Shown here in pieces: positions 20,866 through 33,480 of a stretch of 64,000 nucleotides of DNA. A model generated the notes under the pieces. It did no database searches. It worked only from the letters and a program-made list of their open reading frames with translations, and was not told the DNA's origin. A program made the translations under genes and the position numbers. Location of the stretch: contig PUFA01000034.1 in assembly GCA_003508835.1 (NCBI GenBank), forward strand, positions 1,054,001-1,118,000, read 5' to 3'. The first letter of the stretch is position 1; every line of letters starts with the position of its first letter. Source of the stretch: Eonycteris spelaea (Eukaryota > Chordata > Mammalia > Chiroptera > Pteropodidae).

Positions 20866-22999
20866 GAAGTCAGTAGAAAGAAGGGACGAGGTGCTCACCA
20901 TGCCTTGCAAATTTCTCTCCCCTCCCCTGGGTTTCCCGATGCCGCAAGGACTCTGTTATAAAGAATTTTCGCTTCCCGGAGGAGAGAGGCTCCAGATGCT
21001 GCTCTCCCAGTGCCTGCGAATGGTCTCCTGGGAAGTGCCGTGCGAGCCACTGTCACAGAGCTGCGACCCCCAGCCTTTCTGTCTTCCGGCCCGCTCCGGG
21101 GCCACCCGCAGACCCAGTCCCCAGCACCGCCACACACACGCACTCTGTGGCCTGAGATCCACCATAACCTCGGACTTCAAAAAGAGCTGTAAGGCGGGCC
21201 CTCGCGCTGGTCAGGAGGGGCGATGACACACCCCGAGTTTGCTCTCAACGAAGAAAACCCGGGTTTCAGAACAGACGCCAGCTCAGGCGCCTTGGTTTTC
21301 CGCGGCGTGTTCGTGAGTTTTGGAAAATGCAAAGGTGGGTGGGTACAGCACTTCGACGTGCGTGTGTCTGCACACTTGTGTACGCTCGTGTGGTTAAACC
21401 GTGCCGATAGAGATCCAGGCAGCGGGCAGCTGGCCAGGGCGTGGGCAAAGGCAGGGGAGGGGAGAGAGGGAGAGGCGCAGAGGCATTTGGCAGAGGCCGG
21501 GACCCAGCAGGAAACGGCAGCCGCAGGCATGCCGGGTGAGGGACCGGGGACGACGTTTCTAGGTCAGGGAGACCCGGCGCTGAATGTGGAGCTGTTTGTT
21601 TGCTGCCTCGTGGTGGCCGCTGACATTAGCTCTTGCTCTGGGCGCCTCGGGGGACAAAGGGAGAGGGGTGGTGTGCAGCACGGCCAGGCGGCCTGGCAGG
21701 AAGGCCGGCACAGCCTTGTTCAGGAGCTGCAGAGGGACAGGGGGGGTGCGGGCCAGCTCGACAGGGGACGTGGGCCATCTCCCTCACCACGCATCAGAGG
21801 ACAACCTCAGAATGAACAGGGGCACCACGGGGTCAAAGAGGAGATGCACCCACGCGGGCTGCTTGCCTCGTCTCTGTGCTCACAGGATTTTGAATTTGAT
21901 TGTCACGGGAAGAGCTGTGTACACAGAAAGGCTCCTTGTATCATCATTTATAACGGCGAAGAACTAGAAGCTCCGAGGTCCATGAGACCCACCCTTCCCC
22001 CAGGTGTCTCCGACGACCCCACTTCTCAAGGAAGGCCGAATCCTTAGCTTCGTACTCAGGGCCACTCACGATCTGCCCCCTCCCTGCCTTTGCCTCTGAA
22101 CCTCCCTCCCTTCGACTCCCTCCTCTGCTCGCTGCATTCGCCCTGCCACGTGGTTTTGGTCATTGCTCTGTAACTGGTTCCATGGGACTTTCCTGCTCCG
22201 AGTCTTTCCTTGGAGCTGATCTCATGCTTGGTGGCATCTCAGAGCTCTGTGGAGGAGCGGCAGGGAACAGAAAGCCCGTATTCTCTTGAATATTTTTAAT
22301 CTTTCATTATCCCCATGACTAAGTGATGATGAATTTTTTAATTCCAAGACTTTTGTGGCCTTAAATGTTGTGTTTACATAACTTTGTAGTCTTTTTAAAA
22401 AAAATCCATTACATATCTAAAAAAGACAGAGTTTTCTCATCTCTCAGGATACCCACTTTTGTTAGATATCACTAAGTGAGATTTACTAATCTAGCTTCCT
22501 AAACATCCATTGCCAGCATCCAATATTTATTTCCAGTTCTTCAACAATACGTCTACATATCTTTATGTTACCCTAATAGTCAGTGTATATTAATCTACTG
22601 AAAACTCTTGGATGAAATAATGAAAATTACAAGAGAATCTTGAGGAATATGCTTTGCTTCTACTTATACTGAATTAGCTCTGCCCAGCTAATAAATAAGT
22701 CTTTACCAACCTAGGTATATGCTGGATGAGGAAAACCCACAATCTCACAGTCATCACACTGTTACAACCTCAGGAACCCCAGACGTGCACCACCGAACTC
22801 TTCTCTCTGAAGGAGTCGGGCAGTAGAGAATTTGCTCATCGGGGAGATAAACAGTCTAGTGTCTACATCGCAATACTGTAAACTCGGACCCCTATGTGTG
22901 AAGCCTGATGTCCTATGATCCCCCAGGGAAGCAACTGGGTGACCGCAGATGTAGTCTGCCAGGCAAGCCTGGCCTGGGGACTTACTCAGCTGGGAAAGA
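20866..22999. other. Non-coding: GC-rich then AT-rich
   Basis: 20.9-22.1 kb is GC-rich and includes the longest plus-strand frame in the window (21223-22047, 274 codons). That frame is rich in Gly/Arg/Gln/Ser with no domain and is crossed by antisense frames. From 22.3 kb the DNA is AT-rich, with no family I can name. Confidence 0.45.
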
Positions 23000-23660
23000 G
23001 GGAGATTGTAGATGACAGAATGCAGTAGGCAGAAAGCAGAGAAAGTGAACTACAGAGATGAGAACTACCGAACGAATGAGTGCGATCTTGGCCTCGCTTC
23101 GCTTTATTAATCCAGACTCTTAGTTGCACCCCAGCTGATAGAAATACAACTCAGACTGCCTCCAGCAAAACCGAACACCCGCCAGACGTTAACTGGCTCG
23201 TTACGTAGAAGGAGGTGGGGCATCAGACGTGGACACCGCTGTCCCCAGGTACCAGGACCCTATCCTCAGGGCTCGGTCTCCACCCTTGTCCTTTAGCTCT
23301 GTTCTTCTCAGCAATGACCTTATTTATTCTCCATCTGGGCACGGTGGCGAGGATGGGCCCTGGCAGCTCCTGGCTCACAGGGTCTTAATGGCATGAGGAG
23401 CTTGCAGGAAGACATGTGCATGTTTTGATTGGCATGCAGGATTCTGATTGGCTCTGCCAGGTCACATGCCTACACGTTAGCGAGGTATAATGAAGGAATG
23501 ATTGGCCAGGCCTAGGTCACATGATAACCGTTGAAGGCAGGAGTGGGTGAGACAGCAAGCTGCACCAGAACCAGGTAGAGGGAAGAGAGATTTTTTCCCC
23601 CAAAGGAAGCGATTTAGGGAGGTAACCTGTGTGCTGTGCTCCGCTGACGTAAAGCACATG
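23000..23660 (-). mobile_element. Probable minus-strand ERV LTR (unclassified)
   Basis: Seen from the minus strand, three CCAAT boxes (ATTGG on plus at 23428, 23447 and 23501) are followed by an AATAAAG signal (CTTTATTAA on plus near 23101) and a U5-like stretch. Two of the CCAAT boxes sit in repeated 25-bp units (23446-23470 and 23500-23524) sharing GATTGG and GGTCACATG. This order fits an LTR pointing left. Edges, family and target duplication are not resolved, and no internal retroviral sequence is seen. Confidence 0.45.
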
Positions 23661-24644
23661 TGACTACAGCTTCCACAGAACTGGCACTGACCTTGGAAGG
23701 GGCTGCAACCCCCCGGGTGGGGGCAGGGCGCAGTGTGTCTTCCGTGCCCAGCAGGAGAGGTTCATTCTTAAGGGACCAATCAAGCCCCCCCCTTTCTTGA
23801 ACGTTTATTAGAGTGAAAAGTCGTGTGTTTGAGCCGTCAACTGTTCCTAACCTCAACACAAATTTTGCTCAACGAAATGGATTAAATGTGGAGTTTTACA
23901 TTTTAAAAAAACGTGAACATTGGTAAGCCTACTTTATTTGTTACCTGAAAGAGTGTGATTTTGACAGGGTTAGCGAAGGCATAAAGACCATTAATTGAGC
24001 ACACACGGCCTGCGTGTCTGCCTTGCTACCTCTGGGTACCCAGGATGAGCGAGGCTTAGAGGCACTCTGGGCACAGCATCTCAGGGTGCATTCACCCCCA
24101 GCCCTGAAAGCACAGGACCTGAGAGGGAACGTCTCCTTAAACTTGGCCGACCTGAGTGCCTCTCTCTTAAGGAATCACCCGCCTGGGGGTGGGGCTGATC
24201 TTGCAGTTGCAAGGGCCTGAGAGAGGGCCTCCTTAAATGGTGTGCCCCTCCCCCAGCACCTTGCTGGCCCTGTCCTGGCCCGGCTGTGGGCAGCACAGCT
24301 GATGGCGGATGCAGGGTGTCTCTTAGGCCAAGCCAGCATCTAAGTTGGGTGCCCCACACTCTTGAAGGGTCCAGAAACTAAATCCAGTCCAAATGTCCGT
24401 GAACCCCACCGCCAAGCATGTCAGTCCAAAGCCATTGCCAAGGTGGGATCCAGGAACAAAATAAGTTCTGACAGAGCTGAATCTGACAGAGGAGCAGGTC
24501 GGCAGAGCAGCCAGGAGCCAAACAGGAAAGGTCAGAGCACAGGCTGCCGCGGGCACGGAGGCAGCTGGGGTCGTCACAACCACACGTGTCATTTGTCATG
24601 TACTATTTCATCATGAGAATGTAGCAGAATTATTTTTGGTAACG
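23661..24644. other. Non-coding, nothing recognised
   Basis: Mixed composition, partly GC-rich at 24.0-24.6 kb. No gene or repeat supported. Confidence 0.4.
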
Positions 24645-24930
24645 GCTTTCTTGAGCTATAATTCACACAGCACTTGTCCATTTAAAGGGTACAATTCATT
24701 GGGGTTTAGTATATTCACAGTCGTACGACCATCATCAAAATTATAGGATGTTTTCATCCGTGCAGCGGGAGACCCGTGCTCTCGGCTCCCACGCCCAGCC
24801 CTCCTCCCTCCCAGCCCTAGGCAAACGCTAGCAGAGTGAATTTTCAAATGCTCACATTGTTGATCACGTGGGTTGTTTTCAATGGTTCGTGATGCCAAGC
24901 TCCATAGGACATCTGTAGAGGAAGAATGTG
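24645..24930 (-). mobile_element. Old L1 3'-end, antisense
   Basis: 'GAGCTATAATTCACACAGCA', 'AAAGGGTACAATTCATTGGG', 'TTTAGTATATTCACAGTCGT' and 'ACGACCATCATCAAAATTAT' are the reversed end of old L1M elements (whose sense end gives TTTTACCACAATT-poly-A). Confidence 0.8.
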
Positions 24931-25834
24931 TTTCCCCTATGACCACCGTCGTCGGGTGGATCCTGCTGAGCCCCTCACTGCCCGGGGTGCCCAGAGCTGA
25001 CCTGGGCTGTAGGAGGGGAGCGAGCGAGTCCTCCAGACTCGGAGGAGGTATCACCCTCAGTGGGAGGGGCTGAGGGAGCGAGGAGGAAAAGGACGAAAAC
25101 ACTAGAAGAAGACGGAGTGAGAATTCATCAGTGGTGCGGTGAGCGCCGAAAGGATATTTCGAAAGCTGGCATGCCCAGCTGTCGATCCAGAGTGGGTCGT
25201 GCCGTTGTGACGGAGGCCCTGGCCCACGCGCTGTCCTCCATGCCTGTGCCCGTCTCTGTCCTTGCCATCCTACTCACTTCGTGAATGCTTGGGAAGGCGT
25301 GCCCCTGTGTGTGGATGTGTGCATGTGCGCACATGCCCATGCCACTGAGGAAGACACTGAGATTCCTTTCAGAGTGAACGTGCTAGTGAGGACAGCATGC
25401 ACAGAAGCAAGGACCTCGGGGCTGAGGTGACTATGCCATGCTAAGTGTCCTTGGCGGGGCTGTGGTGGAGTTGGAGAGTTCACCTGATTTAGTTCCATCT
25501 TCAGGAGTGACGATGGCCTGGATGGCATCTGGATTATGCATCTTTACGAATATATCACTTCTTTTGCAAAGGACCTGACCCCAGGACTGAAATGACTGAT
25601 CCTGAGTGAATTCAGGCTTTTGGAATACGTGTGAGACGTGACTGAGTTTCTCAAAGAGTAATAGCCCCAATGTATGCGTGTGCCACCAGCAAACACGTTC
25701 CCCAGTTTTCACACGTCAGCTCCGGACACTTGCCGATGTAATAGTTAAAAATCGCCCCTGCTTCGTGTTTTTGTTGGGGTCCCCTGCCTTCCTAAGGCAG
25801 GAAGTGCTTTCCTCTGAGGACTGGCCCTCTCCTA

Positions 25835-25910
25835 TAGGGTCCCAGTAAGTGGCAGAATTAAGAATCAAGATGACAAATCCAGATTTTGGACTCCTGACCA
25901 TTTGTGAGTT
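25835..25910 (-). mobile_element. MIR fragment, antisense
   Basis: 'CCAGTAAGTGGCAGAATTAA' and the following 'CCAGATTTTGGACTCCTGAC' match the reversed MIR head. Confidence 0.6.
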
Positions 25911-26309
25911 CTCTCAGCTCTACTTCTGATATACAGTCAGGCCCAGAATGTCCAGAGGGAAATATGTGGAAAGAGGAAGGCGTTTGAATGAGATTTTCTT
26001 ATGCCAGGTGGAACGAAATGGCCCAAAGTCCAAGTCCATGAGGGTCACCAGTGCTTCTGAAAATGGCTCCACTGTAGGAAATTAGATGCAAGTTTAGACA
26101 AGAGCAAATAAATATTTCCACATATTAAACCTGATATCATTAATTAGGAAAATGAAGAACATCAAAGATGTCTCTGCTGGACCTCACACTGTAGCTTTGC
26201 TTATTAAGATTTTGAGACAGTAACTTGAACTTAATCACACATCATAGTTTGTTATTTGCAGGAAGTTCTTTTTAGAATGTAACAAATGCCTAAAGAAGAA
26301 TTATACTAT

Positions 26310-26385
26310 TAATAGAACTGTGCCTGGCATAGGGTAGGCGTTCAAGAAGTAATTAGTGAATGAGTAAATGAATAGATGATCGGTG
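26310..26385 (+). mobile_element. L2 or MIR 3' tail
   Basis: 'GTGCCTGGCATAGGGTAGGC' followed by TGAATGAGTAAATGAATAG is the shared L2/MIR 3' end. Confidence 0.65.
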
Positions 26386-27529
26386 TAACCAAAAGTCCAA
26401 GCTAAAATCCCTTCTCAAGTCCTTTTTTGAGGAAGTCACTTGACAACACAAATGCTTACATATATGCCATACTATCTTGTGATTACTAAAGCCTTATGCA
26501 CAAATGCTATAAACACATTTACTCTGTACCTGGGAGCATGTCACGATGGTGTCTTATGGTCCCATGTTCCACGTGTGTAGACCCCGTTAACACGATGCCT
26601 ACGTAGATGTTAGGATATATTATAATTTCAGTGAACATATGCATGTAAGTCTTTATTGTCACGCTGAATCATCTCCTCCTCTTTCAGGCGTATTTTTCTC
26701 ATCTGGATTCAATGTAGACTGGCTCTCACGCAAGCATCTGTGGAATGAGCCCGGCAACGATCATAGTGCTGGTTTGAAGGGGAGGAAAGGAAGAATAAGG
26801 GCTAATCATTGACACGTGGTGTGGGTGTCTGGGAAAACCCAGCTGGTTCAGCAACAGTCCCACCTCTGACTCACCAACATGGGTGGTGACCCCTCCGATC
26901 TGGCCAACGGGGAGTCACATGCCTTTTGTTTCGTCTCACAGTTTAACTATGAGTTGAAGCGACTCCTTTGCCAAAATCTAGCTTGAATTGAACACGGTTC
27001 ATTCTGATCTTAGGACTGAGCACATTTCTTTCTTCTAGTCGCTGCTCTGAAGTGGAGCTCAAGGGGAAGACACGGGTTCTTTAAGATGAGCTCTCTCGCG
27101 GCACTCAGGGACGGCCAGGCAGGGAGGGGCCGGAGCATCGCACCGGGTCGGACTCAGAAAGTCCCTTGAACTGTGCAACTGGAGTCATTTGACAGGGTGA
27201 GGTCATATTTGGGCAAAGAAAGAAAAAGGTAAGGTAAATACTCAAAATCTCCAACACCTGAAACCAGACTTTAGTCTAATCATTATCTAGTTGGAAAATC
27301 AGGCCCTGGAGAGCCAGTCTTTGCTATGTGTTTATTTTAATGTAGTTTAGACTCTGGTGATATCATTGGCCCTGTTGGATTTCATATGGTGATATAACGT
27401 AGCAGAATAAAAAGGCTCCCAAACCACTTGTTTCATCCATTCAGCCAAAAAGCATTTTCTGAACACCTTCCTTACAAGCAGGGCAAGGATCCCTGTCATG
27501 GCAGCCTGATGGCTTCTATGCACAGACCC

Positions 27530-27800
27530 ACCGTCCCAGCCCCACCATCGCAAACACCATCACTGTCATATCACTAACACCACAAACGCCACCACCACCG
27601 CGGTCACCACCCTCCCCGTCCCAACATCACCCACATCCCAACACCCTCCCCATCCCAGCATCACCCCCATCCAGCACCACCGACATCATCACCACCAATA
27701 TCATCACCACCATCCTCATCCCAATATCCCAGCACCATCCCCACCCCACCCAGTGCCATCCCCTTCCCATGCCATCACCAACACTATCCCCCTCTGTAGC
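27530..27800 (+). repeat. C/A-rich low-complexity tract (CAC/ATC-type)
   Basis: About 270 bp built from CACC, CATC, CCCC and CAA words with almost no G on the plus strand. It is a degenerate minisatellite-like tract with extreme strand asymmetry. Confidence 0.85.
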
Positions 27801-27811
27801 TCCTGGCTTTA

Positions 27812-27960
27812 TTCACACACTGACTTATTTATTTTCACCCTGACCCTATAAGGTAGATTTTATAGATTTTCCTGTTTGTTTTTGATGGGGATGGAGGCTC
27901 AGAACGCAGACATTACCTGCGTGAGCCACATGCTAATAACGGAAGGTGCTGTGTTAGCTC
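27812..27960 (-). mobile_element. MIR SINE, antisense
   Basis: 'CCCTATAAGGTAGATTTTAT', then 'GATGGAGGCTCAGAACGCAG', then 'ACCTGCGTGAGCCACATGCT' follow the reversed MIR (TATGAGGTAGGTA..GAGGCTCAGAGAGG..). Confidence 0.65.
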
Positions 27961-28454
27961 GCCACTTCCTCAGATTCTCAGTTTGCCGTGGATGCGTCAG
28001 GAGACCACACAACAATCATAATGAGGAAAAAAAATAGCCTTAGTGGTAATGTACACGTTCATATCAACGCTTACATATTTTGCAGCACTTTTTCATTTAT
28101 TACATCATCTCAGCTTATAATAATCCTTACAGAATAACAAGGATGTTTGATTATGGTTAAATTTAAAATACATTTTACAGAATATCTCGACACCAAAGAA
28201 AATTCACAGTAAATGAAGTATCTGAGAGCACATTTCCAAAATTAATCTCAAAGTGTGATGCAGACACAGAAGTTATTCCTGGGCTGTTGGCTGGTCTGGA
28301 TCAGTTGCCTCATGGAATCTGTTCATTTAAAGAGCTAAGCTGGACAGCACGTGCATCCAGAATGACCAAGGGTCTGATTAGGGTTGAGAATTTTGTTAAA
28401 TCGGAAATAAGATTTTTTTAAAACAGAGGTTTACACATGGGTGTCCTGGACGAC

Positions 28455-28600
28455 TGATTCAGTCATTAAGTGACCACCTCCCGCGTGCCAAGTGCCAGGC
28501 TGGGCTGTGGACACAGACGAAGAGGACAAAGGTCCGCCTGTGATCACTTGCCCTCCGGTGGGAGGGCCAGACCCCGAGGAGAATGGGCGACCCAGTGATG
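28455..28600 (-). mobile_element. L2 LINE 3' end, antisense
   Basis: 'CAGTCATTAAGTGACCACCT' and 'GCCAAGTGCCAGGCTGGGCT', with a decayed 'GCCCTCCGGTGGGAGGGCC' segment, follow the reversed L2 end. Confidence 0.55.
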
Positions 28601-28716
28601 GGACACTGAGAGCTGCACCCCAGACCTCCGTGGGGACAGGGGAGCTGGCAGTGAAAGGCGGCGGATGACCCAGGGCTCAGAGACGGTGGCGGCCACGCCG
28701 GGTTCCAGGTGGGACT

Positions 28717-29165
28717 TGTGCGTTCACTCCCTAGAGCTGGTGACAACGTGCCACAAACGCGGTCCCTGGCAAGAACGAAACGTATTCTCTCACAGTTCTG
28801 GAGGCCGGAAATCCCAAATCAAGGTGTCGTGGGGTTGGTCCCTTCTCAAGGCCCCAAGGGAAACCCAGGCCGTCCTTAGTCCTCAGTAGCTTCTGGTGGC
28901 AGGGCCAGCCCTCGGCGTGGCTGGCCATGGACGCCCCACTCCGCCCTCCGCTGCCACCTTCTCGTCCCCTCTCTGCGTTTCTCCTCCGTGCTGTGTCTCC
29001 ACCCTCCCTCTCCTCGTCCACGGGGTTGGGGCCGCCTCGAACCCAGCTGGGATTCATCTTCAGGTCCTTCACTTGATGACATCGTCAACGTATTTCCCAA
29101 ACGAGGCTACCCCCACAGGCCCTGGCAGTTAGAATTCGCACACGTCTCTCGGGGGACACAGTAGA
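28717..29165 (-). mobile_element. MaLR (MLT1-type) solo LTR, antisense
   Basis: Left end 'TGTGCGTTCACTCCCTAGAG' is a decayed TGT(A)TTAGTTTCCTAGGG. Then come 'ATTCTCTCACAGTTCTGGAG', 'AATCAAGGTGTCGTGGGG' and 'TAGCTTCTGGTGGCAGGGCC', and the right end reads 'AGAATTCGCACACG' before GGGGGACACA. These are both ends and the middle of an MLT1 LTR in reverse. CpG content is high for its age. Confidence 0.85.
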
Positions 29166-29355
29166 GAGAGTAACGGACGTCCGGGCAGGAACGGCTCGGT
29201 CAGAGGTGCCTGAGTGGACCACGCACCTCCTGCTTCTCAGAAACCAAGTCCAGGAAAGACGCAGGCCATGGAGAGGTTCTCAGTGGGGGAGGAGGGGCAG
29301 CACCCTCAGATTAAAGTCAGCAACTTTAAGATTTTGCGCATGCGCACGTGCGTGT

Positions 29356-29357
<2 letters not shown>

Positions 29358-29403
<46 letters not shown>
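29358..29403 (+). repeat. (CA)n microsatellite
   Basis: Pure CA run flanked by GTGCGTGTGTA on the left, giving a short inverted purine/pyrimidine pattern. Confidence 0.97.
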
Positions 29404-29405
<2 letters not shown>

Positions 29406-31357
29406 CTCTGTTGAGTTTCCAGGTGGGGGACTCGGTGGGTGGCCAGATCACCCTGCCGGGCCCCACGAGGCCGTCCTGGGAGCAGATGCAGAGGGAGACT
29501 ATTCTTGCGGCTAGTCTTACATTTAAGTTTTATTATGATTATCGTCACCATTATTAAATTGGTTCTTTTTATTTTTTCACGTGAAAAGTGCTTTATTCAT
29601 CCAGGCGGCTTTGGATGTCTGTGAAAATCTGCACAGAGTTTCCAGTTTTAAATACTTGGCAGAGAGAAAGGGACTTTTTTTCCCCTAACGCAGGGAGAGG
29701 AGGCAAAGCTGGAGGGATTTTAGTGCAGGGTGTGGCAGGCATTTTGTTTACAGTAAATTTGAGGAAGGCATTCTCTGGCAAAGAAACAGGATAAATATAA
29801 ACGTAGCTGGGGAAGAAAGCAAGGGGTGAGGGGGCGGGAGATCCCCTTTTCTGCTTTGCGGTGAGTGAAGGGACTCGACAGTGAGGACCACAGCCCAGCC
29901 AGGATTGCGCGGTTTATTCCAGAAAATACCTCCAGTTTCAGGTTCTCTGAAAGCAAAATCAAGGGCAACATCTCCGTCTCCACCCGATGCCTTCACAGTT
30001 TTATTTCAACATCAAACGTCAAAACGTGTGTTTCCCTGAATTTAGTTGATTGGGCTGAAAACTGTCACTTTAGATAAAGTGAATGTTTTACTGTCATTTC
30101 AATAGGCTTTAGGCAGAGAGCTGAGCACAGAGCTATCTGGGCAAGCCAACCCCCGTTCCCAGAGAAAAGGATAAGGAGACGCATAACCTCTCTGCCTTAC
30201 ACGTGGCCAGAAACACACGCCTACGATGGCCTGAACGTCTCAACGCGTTTAGTAACATTTAGCTACGAGGTTTAATAAATGCGAGAAGGTAAGAAAGAAC
30301 TCACCCTTCTTACAGACACCCTTCAAAACTTATTTTTGTTGCCTGGTAGCTTGTGTGCATAAGATGATGTTGAACAGTAAGACATTTTTCTTAGTTTGAG
30401 GAGAATCCATGTATATTATGGGAAATATCAACTGATCAGAAAAAAAAAAAGTGTAAAGAAGAAAAAAGCCCGGTAAAAGTGTGTATTTCCCGAGTGACTA
30501 ATTTCTCGGCCTTTCTGGGTCTGATCCAAGGGCGGATTTACCGGCCGGAGCGGGGCCCTCATCATCCCCTCCAGACCCGTCACCCTTTCCCTTCCCACGG
30601 CTGCCGGGGCATCCAGACCATCAGCCCCTCCAACCATTTCCTGTCAAATCCCATGGGAACGGGTTATTATTATTATTTTTTCTGGCTCCTGGAGAGGGTT
30701 CTTGCCCTAGGTCGCAAACTTAAATTTCTTAAGCTCATCGTATTGGGGGCCGGTGACTAGAGGGTCATGAGTCGTGGGTCACACAGCGCCTGGAATCTTA
30801 GCAGCAGCCTCCGGCCGGGACGAGGTCCGGCCTCCCAGAGTCCGTGCCTCGCCTGGGGGCGAACCGGCCACACTGCTCCTCTGGGCCATCGCCACCCTCC
30901 TGCGTTCCTGCCCGGCCCCACCAAACCAAAGTTAGAGTCTTCATGTCCGGAAACAAGCTGAGACCAAAGTCGTTCTCGAGTCCTGCTGGCGGGTAGAGAC
31001 TCCCTCACTCTCCCTAACCGAAGGGACTGTGTCCTGGGGAACCGCAGGTGCTCAGGCCAGCGGCGGGCCGAGAGGGGCGTGGCGCCGTGTCTGCAGTGAT
31101 CACCCGGGGCTTCTGCCCACAGGGCACACGCCAACGTCCTCCCCGGTGAGGAGCCCAGGGGCCGGGGTGCGCCAGGACGGCCTGCTGGGCTCGGCGCAGT
31201 CAGCAGGTGCCCGTCCCTCTGAGCCTCCGCGCTCGGCCCTCCGGCCGCTGGGTGGGAGCCCAGCCTGTCCCCAGCGTGGCGGACAGCTGCAGGATCGTCC
31301 TTCCCCGCCGTGGGGAGCCACAGGGAGCCCTCTCCCCTGCTCTCCCCGTCTCCCTCT
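29404..31357. other. Non-coding, nothing recognised
   Basis: 29.4-30.5 kb is mixed to AT-rich and 30.5-31.35 kb is GC-rich with CpG. The 223-codon minus-strand frame at 31428-30757 is crossed by plus frames and partly lies in an L1 piece. Confidence 0.4.
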
Positions 31358-31765
31358 CTCTTGCGATAAAATACACATAACACAACGTTCATCGTTTGAA
31401 CCGTTTCAAGTGCACACGTCAGGAGCATTTAGCGCATTCACAATGCTGTGCAGCTACCGCCTCTGTCTGATTCTAGAACATTCTCAGCGCTCGAAATGGC
31501 AGCTCGGTTCCCATTAGCAGGCACCCCTCGTGCCCCCTGCCCTCCGGCCCTGGCACCCGCTCATCTGCCTCTGCCTCCATAGGCTGGCCTTTTTTCTGGA
31601 TGTTTCACATAGTGGAGGTGTGCAGGGGTGGGCTTTTGCGACCGGCTTCTTTCAGCGAGCACGACGGTTTCCGGTTCTCCGTGCTGTAGCGTGTATCACC
31701 CTTCTCACGGCCAAACGGTGTTCCGCTGTGTGGACGGACCGCATCTGCCTCCCCCGCTGTCGCTT
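31358..31765 (-). mobile_element. Old L1 3'-UTR, antisense
   Basis: 'AAAATACACATAACACAACG', 'TTCAAGTGCACACGTCAGGA', 'ACAATGCTGTGCAGCTACCG', 'TGGATGTTTCACATAGTGGA' and 'GTGTTCCGCTGTGTGGACGG' are reversed L1M landmarks in the right order. Confidence 0.82.
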
Positions 31766-32294
31766 TCGAAGAGCGAGGAGGATCCTTCCTGGAGCCTGCG
31801 GGAGACTGACTCCTCCTCCTTCCCATCTCCCTGTCCAGCCCTGCCCGTGAGGCTGCAGCCACGCTCAAAGGCAGACGGTGATGGGATGGATCACGGGGTG
31901 CCTGTCGCCTTCCCGTTCAGGATCTTGTCCCTTCGCGGGGCTCTTGGAAGTCTGCAGGGACCTCCCTGGATATAATGGGTCTTCTGTAAGAATATACTCA
32001 ACTTGCGTGTTCCTGAGTATTTTAGAACATTGCCCTCTCGGCATTTCCAATGTTCAGGTATCGCCCCAGGCTAAATCACTGGCTATGATTCAACGGCAAC
32101 GAGATAGAAGGAGGAGGGTGGGTCGTGGCTGAGGCACGGTGGGCCAGTGAGCTTGCGACGGGCCTGGCCGGTCCCCCGCCTCATCCTGTCCTGGCCATTT
32201 AGGTCTGAAATGTTTCCAGGGTGTGTGTGTGTGCAGAGTCCGTCTACGTGCAAAAATCCCCTGGGTGTGGGGTTCCTTCGTGGTTAGTTCGGTT

Positions 32295-32700
32295 AGGGGC
32301 AGGCAGAATAATGACCCCCAAAGACGTCCGTGTCCTGGTCTCTGACTTGTGGATGAGTTTGTACATCACCCCGATGGGCCCAATGGAATACCGGGGTCCT
32401 TGAAAGTGGGAGAGGGACACGGGACAGAGGCAGGGACGCGGCGGGACAGAAGCTGTGGGAAGGACTCGACCGCTGTGGGCTGGCTTTAAAGACCCCAGGG
32501 GCCACGAGCCACGGACCGCAGGAGCCTCAGGAGCCTCGGGAGTGAGGACGTGTGCTCCCCCGGAGAACGGCTGCTCCGGGCGTCGGCCTGCTTTGAGCCA
32601 CGTGGCACCAGGGAGGGCTCGTCCCCAGAGAGCCGGGTGCTTATGCTGTCTGAAGCCACAGCATGTGTGTGACTTGTGACTGCAGCCGTAGAAAATCAGC
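32295..32700 (+). mobile_element. MaLR (MLT1-type) solo LTR, sense
   Basis: 'GGCAGAATAATGACCCCCAA', 'GACGTCCGTGTCCTGGTCTC', 'GGGGCCACGAGCCACGGACC' and a decayed 'CTGAAGCCACAGCATGTGTG' end with a TGACTGCAGCCGTAGAAAA tail are MLT1 landmarks in order. Confidence 0.8.
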
Positions 32701-33279
32701 AAAAGCCCACCTGGACCGAGACGGGCACACGCGTGAAGTCCCCCGACGTGAGTGTGTAAAGCCGTTAAAGCCAAGCGGCACACCTATTGCACACACGTCC
32801 AGCGGCTGGACATTTCTGCAGCAGAACTGGATTTTATCCAGGGTCATGACCTGCCCCTAGTTTGGGCTCTAGAAGCGATAAGCCAGCCAGAACCTTCTCG
32901 TTGGCTTAGTCAGACCTTTCTCGGGATGTGTGCGGGTTGGAAAATCCAAGGCCCATGTCATTCACGGCGTTTGTGTAAGGGGCATATTTCTCTGTAAAAG
33001 ATCAAGTCCTCGGGGTCCGACACCGCCGAAGGGTAAGTGATGTTCCCCATGCGTGAAGAAGAGTCCCCAGTGGTGCCGGGGAGCGGGCCACCCCGAGGCG
33101 GGTTTTCATTTCATCCTCACTGCCCATGATTACCATGAACAGGGACAACTCAACGCCAGTTACGTGGGTGCCCCCCATGCTGGTGCAACGAACCTTGGCA
33201 ACCACGGAACGGGTTTCTCCCTAAGCCCCACACACCTGTGGCGGTTGGAGTCTGGACCATAAGCATCGCACGCCAGAAA

Positions 33280-33480
33280 TGAGCCCTTATTAATTCGAGT
33301 CTTAAAAACATCAATGCTTTTCCCTTTTAGCCGAAGGTTTTAAAACGTATTCGACTTTAATTCACAACACGTCTGAAATACACATGTTGGCTTCGGAGCT
33401 TTGAGTGGATCTGGTCCTGTGAATATTTGGGGAACCAGTTTATAGGCATCGCTGTTGCTAATGCGGACAGCAAGCCTTTC
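33280..33480. other. AT-rich repeat-free block
   Basis: Contains 'CCCTTATTAATTCGAG' and 'TATTCGACTTTAATTCAC'. No repeat recognised. Possible conserved element, untested. Confidence 0.2.

Larger units (their letters stand above)
24931..27525. other. Mostly non-coding single-copy-looking DNA
   Basis: Apart from the MIR piece at 25835-25910 and an L2/MIR tail at 26310-26380, I recognise nothing. 25.95-27.3 kb is AT-rich with no open frame of note. Confidence 0.4.

Noticed and set aside
21223..22047. 274-codon open frame as a gene
   Set aside because: GC-rich region with frames open on both strands, compositional Gly/Arg/Gln bias, no domain, no Kozak or exon context.
29206..29557. Frames through the CA tract
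   Set aside because: Thr-His repeats are translation of the microsatellite.
30757..31428. 223-codon minus-strand frame
   Set aside because: Its start lies in an L1 fragment and the rest is low-complexity Arg/Pro/Gly opposed by plus frames.
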